Notes under the pieces: generated by a model | Seen by the model: the letters and a program-made list of their open reading frames with translations, nothing else | What the model was told of the DNA's origin: nothing | Databases searched by the model: none | Position numbers and translations under genes: made by a program | Assembly (NCBI GenBank): GCA_016946835.1 | Contig: JACVTC010000040.1 | Span: 695,001 to 759,000, forward strand | DNA length: 64,000 nt | Reading direction: 5' to 3' | Source of the DNA: Neocallimastix lanati (nom. inval.) | Lineage: Eukaryota > Neocallimastigomycota > Neocallimastigomycetes > Neocallimastigales > Neocallimastigaceae | Shown here: piece by piece, positions 61,648 through 64,000 of the stretch | Position numbering within the stretch: position 1 is the first letter of the stretch | How the letters are laid out: the number at the start of each line of letters is the position of its first letter

Positions 61648-62988
61648 TTAAGAATTAAATTGACATAAACTATATCTTATAGGATGGATAAAAAGATTGT
61701 GTTCTACTTGAGTTTGAAAATTAATCAACAAATCATAAAATGGGTCATCATCATCAATTATACGAAAATCTACTATCATTTTATAATCATTAATCTTAAC
61801 AGGTATTCGTACAATAATTCCTTCCGAATACTCATCATTCTTAGTCGCTAAACGTATCCTTCCACGACTAATACCTACTTCTTCATAATTTCCAGGTAAT
61901 TTCTCATAAAAATTTTTTGTGATAACATTGAGATTGCTACAAGAATCATTTAGTGCTTTACCAGGAATTTCATCTACTGTTACATCAACCATGGCAATAT
62001 CTTCTTCTGAGGTTTCCTTACTTTTGCTAATATAAGAGTGATCAATATTATTTACCAAAGTAGCAGCAGCAATAGTATTGTTTAATGCACCTATTATTTT
62101 CTTTTCAGGTTTTTCTAATTTTAATCCTTGACTTACTTGACTTCTGACTTTTGGAGAAACATTGAGGAGCTGACCGAAACTAATATTACACTTGGTTTCA
62201 TTCAAATCTTGTAAAACATCATATTCTTCCTGATCCTTACACATCTTGATGTTCCTAAGCGTTCTACTAATTGTTGCTTTTTCTTTAGGCTCTTGAAAAT
62301 CTATGAGCTTCTGTAATGTAATATTCTCATGACCTTCGTCATTAAGCTTTTCAGGAACTTCAATAACTTCCATTTCATTGATTTGTTTTGTTTTAATAAT
62401 TTTATCGTTTTCATTATCGATTAATTTATTTAATCCTTGATGCATTTTATCACTAGTAGTACTGATGCTATTTCTTTGTTTTGAAGAATCCAGACTTTGC
62501 TTTTCTCTTATAGTAATATTATCCTCCCTTTCCTTCCTTTTTCCCTTATTATTTCCAAAGTTAGCTCTTTCTTTATTCCGAATTTGTTTTTCTTTGGCTT
62601 TCTCAATATTTATATTAGGCTGCGCCATTATCGAAGGATGTAGTTGATTTTTATTTTTAACAATTATTCTATTTTCTATTTCCTTCTCTTTTATCTTTCT
62701 TATTGCAGGAGTTGTTATAGGGGTAGGATTATCTTTGAGACTTTTACGTTGTCTCTTTTCATTATTTTCACTAGTTTCATCGTTAGTCGTCAACTTCCTT
62801 TTTGTCGCACTAACTATAAATTCTACATCATTCTCATTATCGGATTCTTTGTGAGTTTCATTAGTATAGGAAGCATCTTCTTTTTCTTCCTTATTATAAT
62901 CATTTGTACTACTAGGAATGGATTTGTATTGTAATGAAGCTATTTTATTTTTATAGGGAGTGCTTCCTCTCCCTTTTAGTGGTTTAAA
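61648..62988 (-). pseudogene. Gypsy 2 pol part 1: linker and protease, ended by a nonsense codon
   Basis: Entered by -1 frameshift from gag; the frame is open from 62988 without needing an ATG. It begins with a charged, Lys/Glu-rich linker. A retropepsin-like domain lies near 61925-62010 (VDVTVDEIPGKALNDSCSN) with the catalytic site D-S-C-S-N, followed by VITKNFYEKL and DDDPFYDLLI, which mirrors DDPFYDAIISL in element 1. The frame ends at TAA 61648-61650, after which the same frame is open again into the RT, so this is a single nonsense change. Confidence 0.88.
62956..62988 (-). promoter_or_regulatory. Gypsy 2 -1 ribosomal frameshift signal
   Basis: The gag frame ends TCT TTA AAC CAC TAA, so the heptamer U UUA AAC (62988-62982) is in phase one codon before the stop. 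A -1 slip continues PLKGRGSTPYKNK into pol. After a 7-nt spacer comes a 6-bp stem AGGGAG (62974-62969), an 8-nt loop and CTCCCT (62960-62955). Confidence 0.87.
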
Positions 62989-63905
62989 GATCCACTATAT
63001 AACCGTTTCTTATTTTCTTGAATAATTGCATTTAACTTAGGACAATTATACTGCAAATGTCCTGGATCGCTACAATAAAAACAGGCTTTAATGGTAAGAT
63101 TTTTCATTTTTTTTGTTAAGTCCTCCAATTCGTAATCTTTATTTCCTTTTGGGCTTCTAACTTCATAATTCTCTCTTACTACCTTTCTGTTGTTTTGATA
63201 ATTATTCCTGATATTTATTCTTGGGTTGACAATTTCAGTTGAGTACTCTTTTGAGGGTCTCAAATTCATTACTCTATCAACTTTTTCGGCAATGTCAAAC
63301 GCCCGATTTAAAGAAATGTCATCCTTAAGGGAGACCTTTTTCCAAGCTTCTTCATTGTTCCTAAGAGCATCAATATAATCGAGAACACTGACTCGCTTCT
63401 TTCTTTTCTTATCTAATTTCAAATATATGGATCGGAAACGAGTATTAAAGTCTTTTACTCGCTCATTTCTTTTAATTCTTAAAGCACGGAGCTCACGAAG
63501 TAACATATTCTGGTCTTCTTTAAGACCATAAAAAGTTTCTATTGCTTCTACAATTTCCTTTAAGGAAGGATATTCATCTTTTTTCTTTTCTTCTGAATCA
63601 GATTCTTCTTCTTCTTCGTCCTCACTTTCTGATTCAGAATCGGTACTGTAACTTTCAATTAAATCCTGGATAACTTCGCGAGGCTCTCCAATAGACGTGA
63701 GTAAGCAGGCGGTAAAAATCTTTTTGGGATCAGTAACTTCCTCAAGTTTTATCCATAATCGGATTTCTGATTCCCAAGATTTGATATCGAGATTTTCCTT
63801 TGAAATTTTCTCGATATCTTTTAATTCTTTTTTTAATTCTTTAAAATTGATTTTATTTTCAGCCATTTGAAAATTTAAAAATGGTATTAATGCTATGATA
63901 TCCAA
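62976..63905 (-). CDS. Gypsy 2 gag (capsid/nucleocapsid)
   Basis: An intact 309-aa structural protein. A capsid-like helical region (SWESEIRLWIKLEEV, ... VKDFNTRFRSIYLKL) contains a highly acidic insert near residues 85-110 (SESESEDEEEEESDSEE). A CCHC zinc knuckle CFYCSDPGHLQYNC follows near residue 280, and the stop codon lies just after the slippery heptamer. A second in-frame Met (MAENKINFKEL) at about 63866 is an equally plausible start. It is clearly related to the gag at 41089-42048, with the same spacing of knuckle and frameshift site, but diverged in sequence. Confidence 0.92.
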   Translation of the reverse strand: MDIIALIPFLNFQMAENKINFKELKKELKDIEKISKENLDIKSWESEIRLWIKLEEVTDPKKIFTACLLTSIGEPREVIQDLIESYSTDSESESEDEEEEESDSEEKKKDEYPSLKEIVEAIETFYGLKEDQNMLLRELRALRIKRNERVKDFNTRFRSIYLKLDKKRKKRVSVLDYIDALRNNEEAWKKVSLKDDISLNRAFDIAEKVDRVMNLRPSKEYSTEIVNPRINIRNNYQNNRKVVRENYEVRSPKGNKDYELEDLTKKMKNLTIKACFYCSDPGHLQYNCPKLNAIIQENKKRLYSGSLNH

Positions 63906-64000
63906 TTTAAAAATATGTTTACTTTAAAAATATATTTAATAACAAAAAAAAAAAAATAAATTTATCTTTGTTTTATAATAATATAATTATGGACTCAAAA

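Larger units (their letters stand above)
58500..64000 (-). mobile_element. Ty3/Gypsy retrotransposon 2, decayed, 5' end beyond window
   Basis: Same clade and layout as the element at 35996-43054: gag, -1 frameshift site, pol with PR, RT, RNase H and IN, then a 3' LTR. The gag and integrase are open, but pol has one nonsense codon and one frameshifting lesion. The 95 bp right of gag are AT-rich leader or LTR. Confidence 0.88.

Overview
The window looks like a piece of nuclear DNA from an early-diverging, flagellated fungus, most likely an anaerobic gut fungus (Neocallimastigomycota). The reasons are extreme A+T content, with long A/T runs and TTA/AAT microsatellites; Asn-rich low-complexity proteins; short GT-AG introns; an axonemal-type dynein heavy chain, which implies motile zoospores; and several LTR retrotransposons. 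The assignment is inference from composition and gene content. A slime mould such as Dictyostelium has similar composition but lacks flagella.

Layout. Positions 1-12936 (minus strand) are one uninterrupted reading frame of at least 4312 codons for a divergent dynein heavy chain, cut by the window edge before its C-terminal domain. Positions 12937-19201 are AT-rich spacer with a 400-bp AAAAT array and two tandem minisatellites. Positions 19202-21991 (minus) encode a 929-aa Ser/Arg-rich protein of unknown role. Positions 21992-28130 are nearly featureless AT-rich DNA. At 28135-28455 there is a GC-richer, hairpin-rich, poly-A-ended island, followed by a 485-bp tandem duplication of broken coding sequence (29263-30396) and a degraded Gypsy gag/protease relic (32196-33208).

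Positions 33497-43054 are a nested retrotransposon block: the 3' half of a Copia element (LTR, polypurine tract, RT-RNase H) abutting a nearly complete Ty3/Gypsy element (two LTRs, primer-binding site, gag, pol), with a 365-bp TTA array where the outer edge of the 5' LTR should be. Positions 49242-51524 hold a two-exon C2H2 zinc-finger gene. Positions 53287-55297 hold a six-exon gene for a Faf1/C1orf131-like ribosome-biogenesis factor. Positions 56692-57642 encode an inositol monophosphatase. From about 58500 to the right edge lies a second, decayed Ty3/Gypsy element of the same clade.

The strongest observations are these. (1) The dynein keeps its AAA1 Walker A motif, but the Walker B Asp-Glu is replaced by Lys-Asp and the AAA2 arginine finger by Lys, so the main motor site looks non-catalytic. 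(2) Both Gypsy elements join gag to pol through a classical -1 slippery heptamer (A AAA AAC and U UUA AAC) followed after 7-8 nt by a small hairpin with an 8-nt loop; the architecture is the same but the sequences differ. (3) Both Gypsy proteases read D-[A/S]-C-S-N at the catalytic site instead of D-[S/T]-G. (4) A 29-bp exact repeat links the GC-richer island to a second locus 15 kb away.
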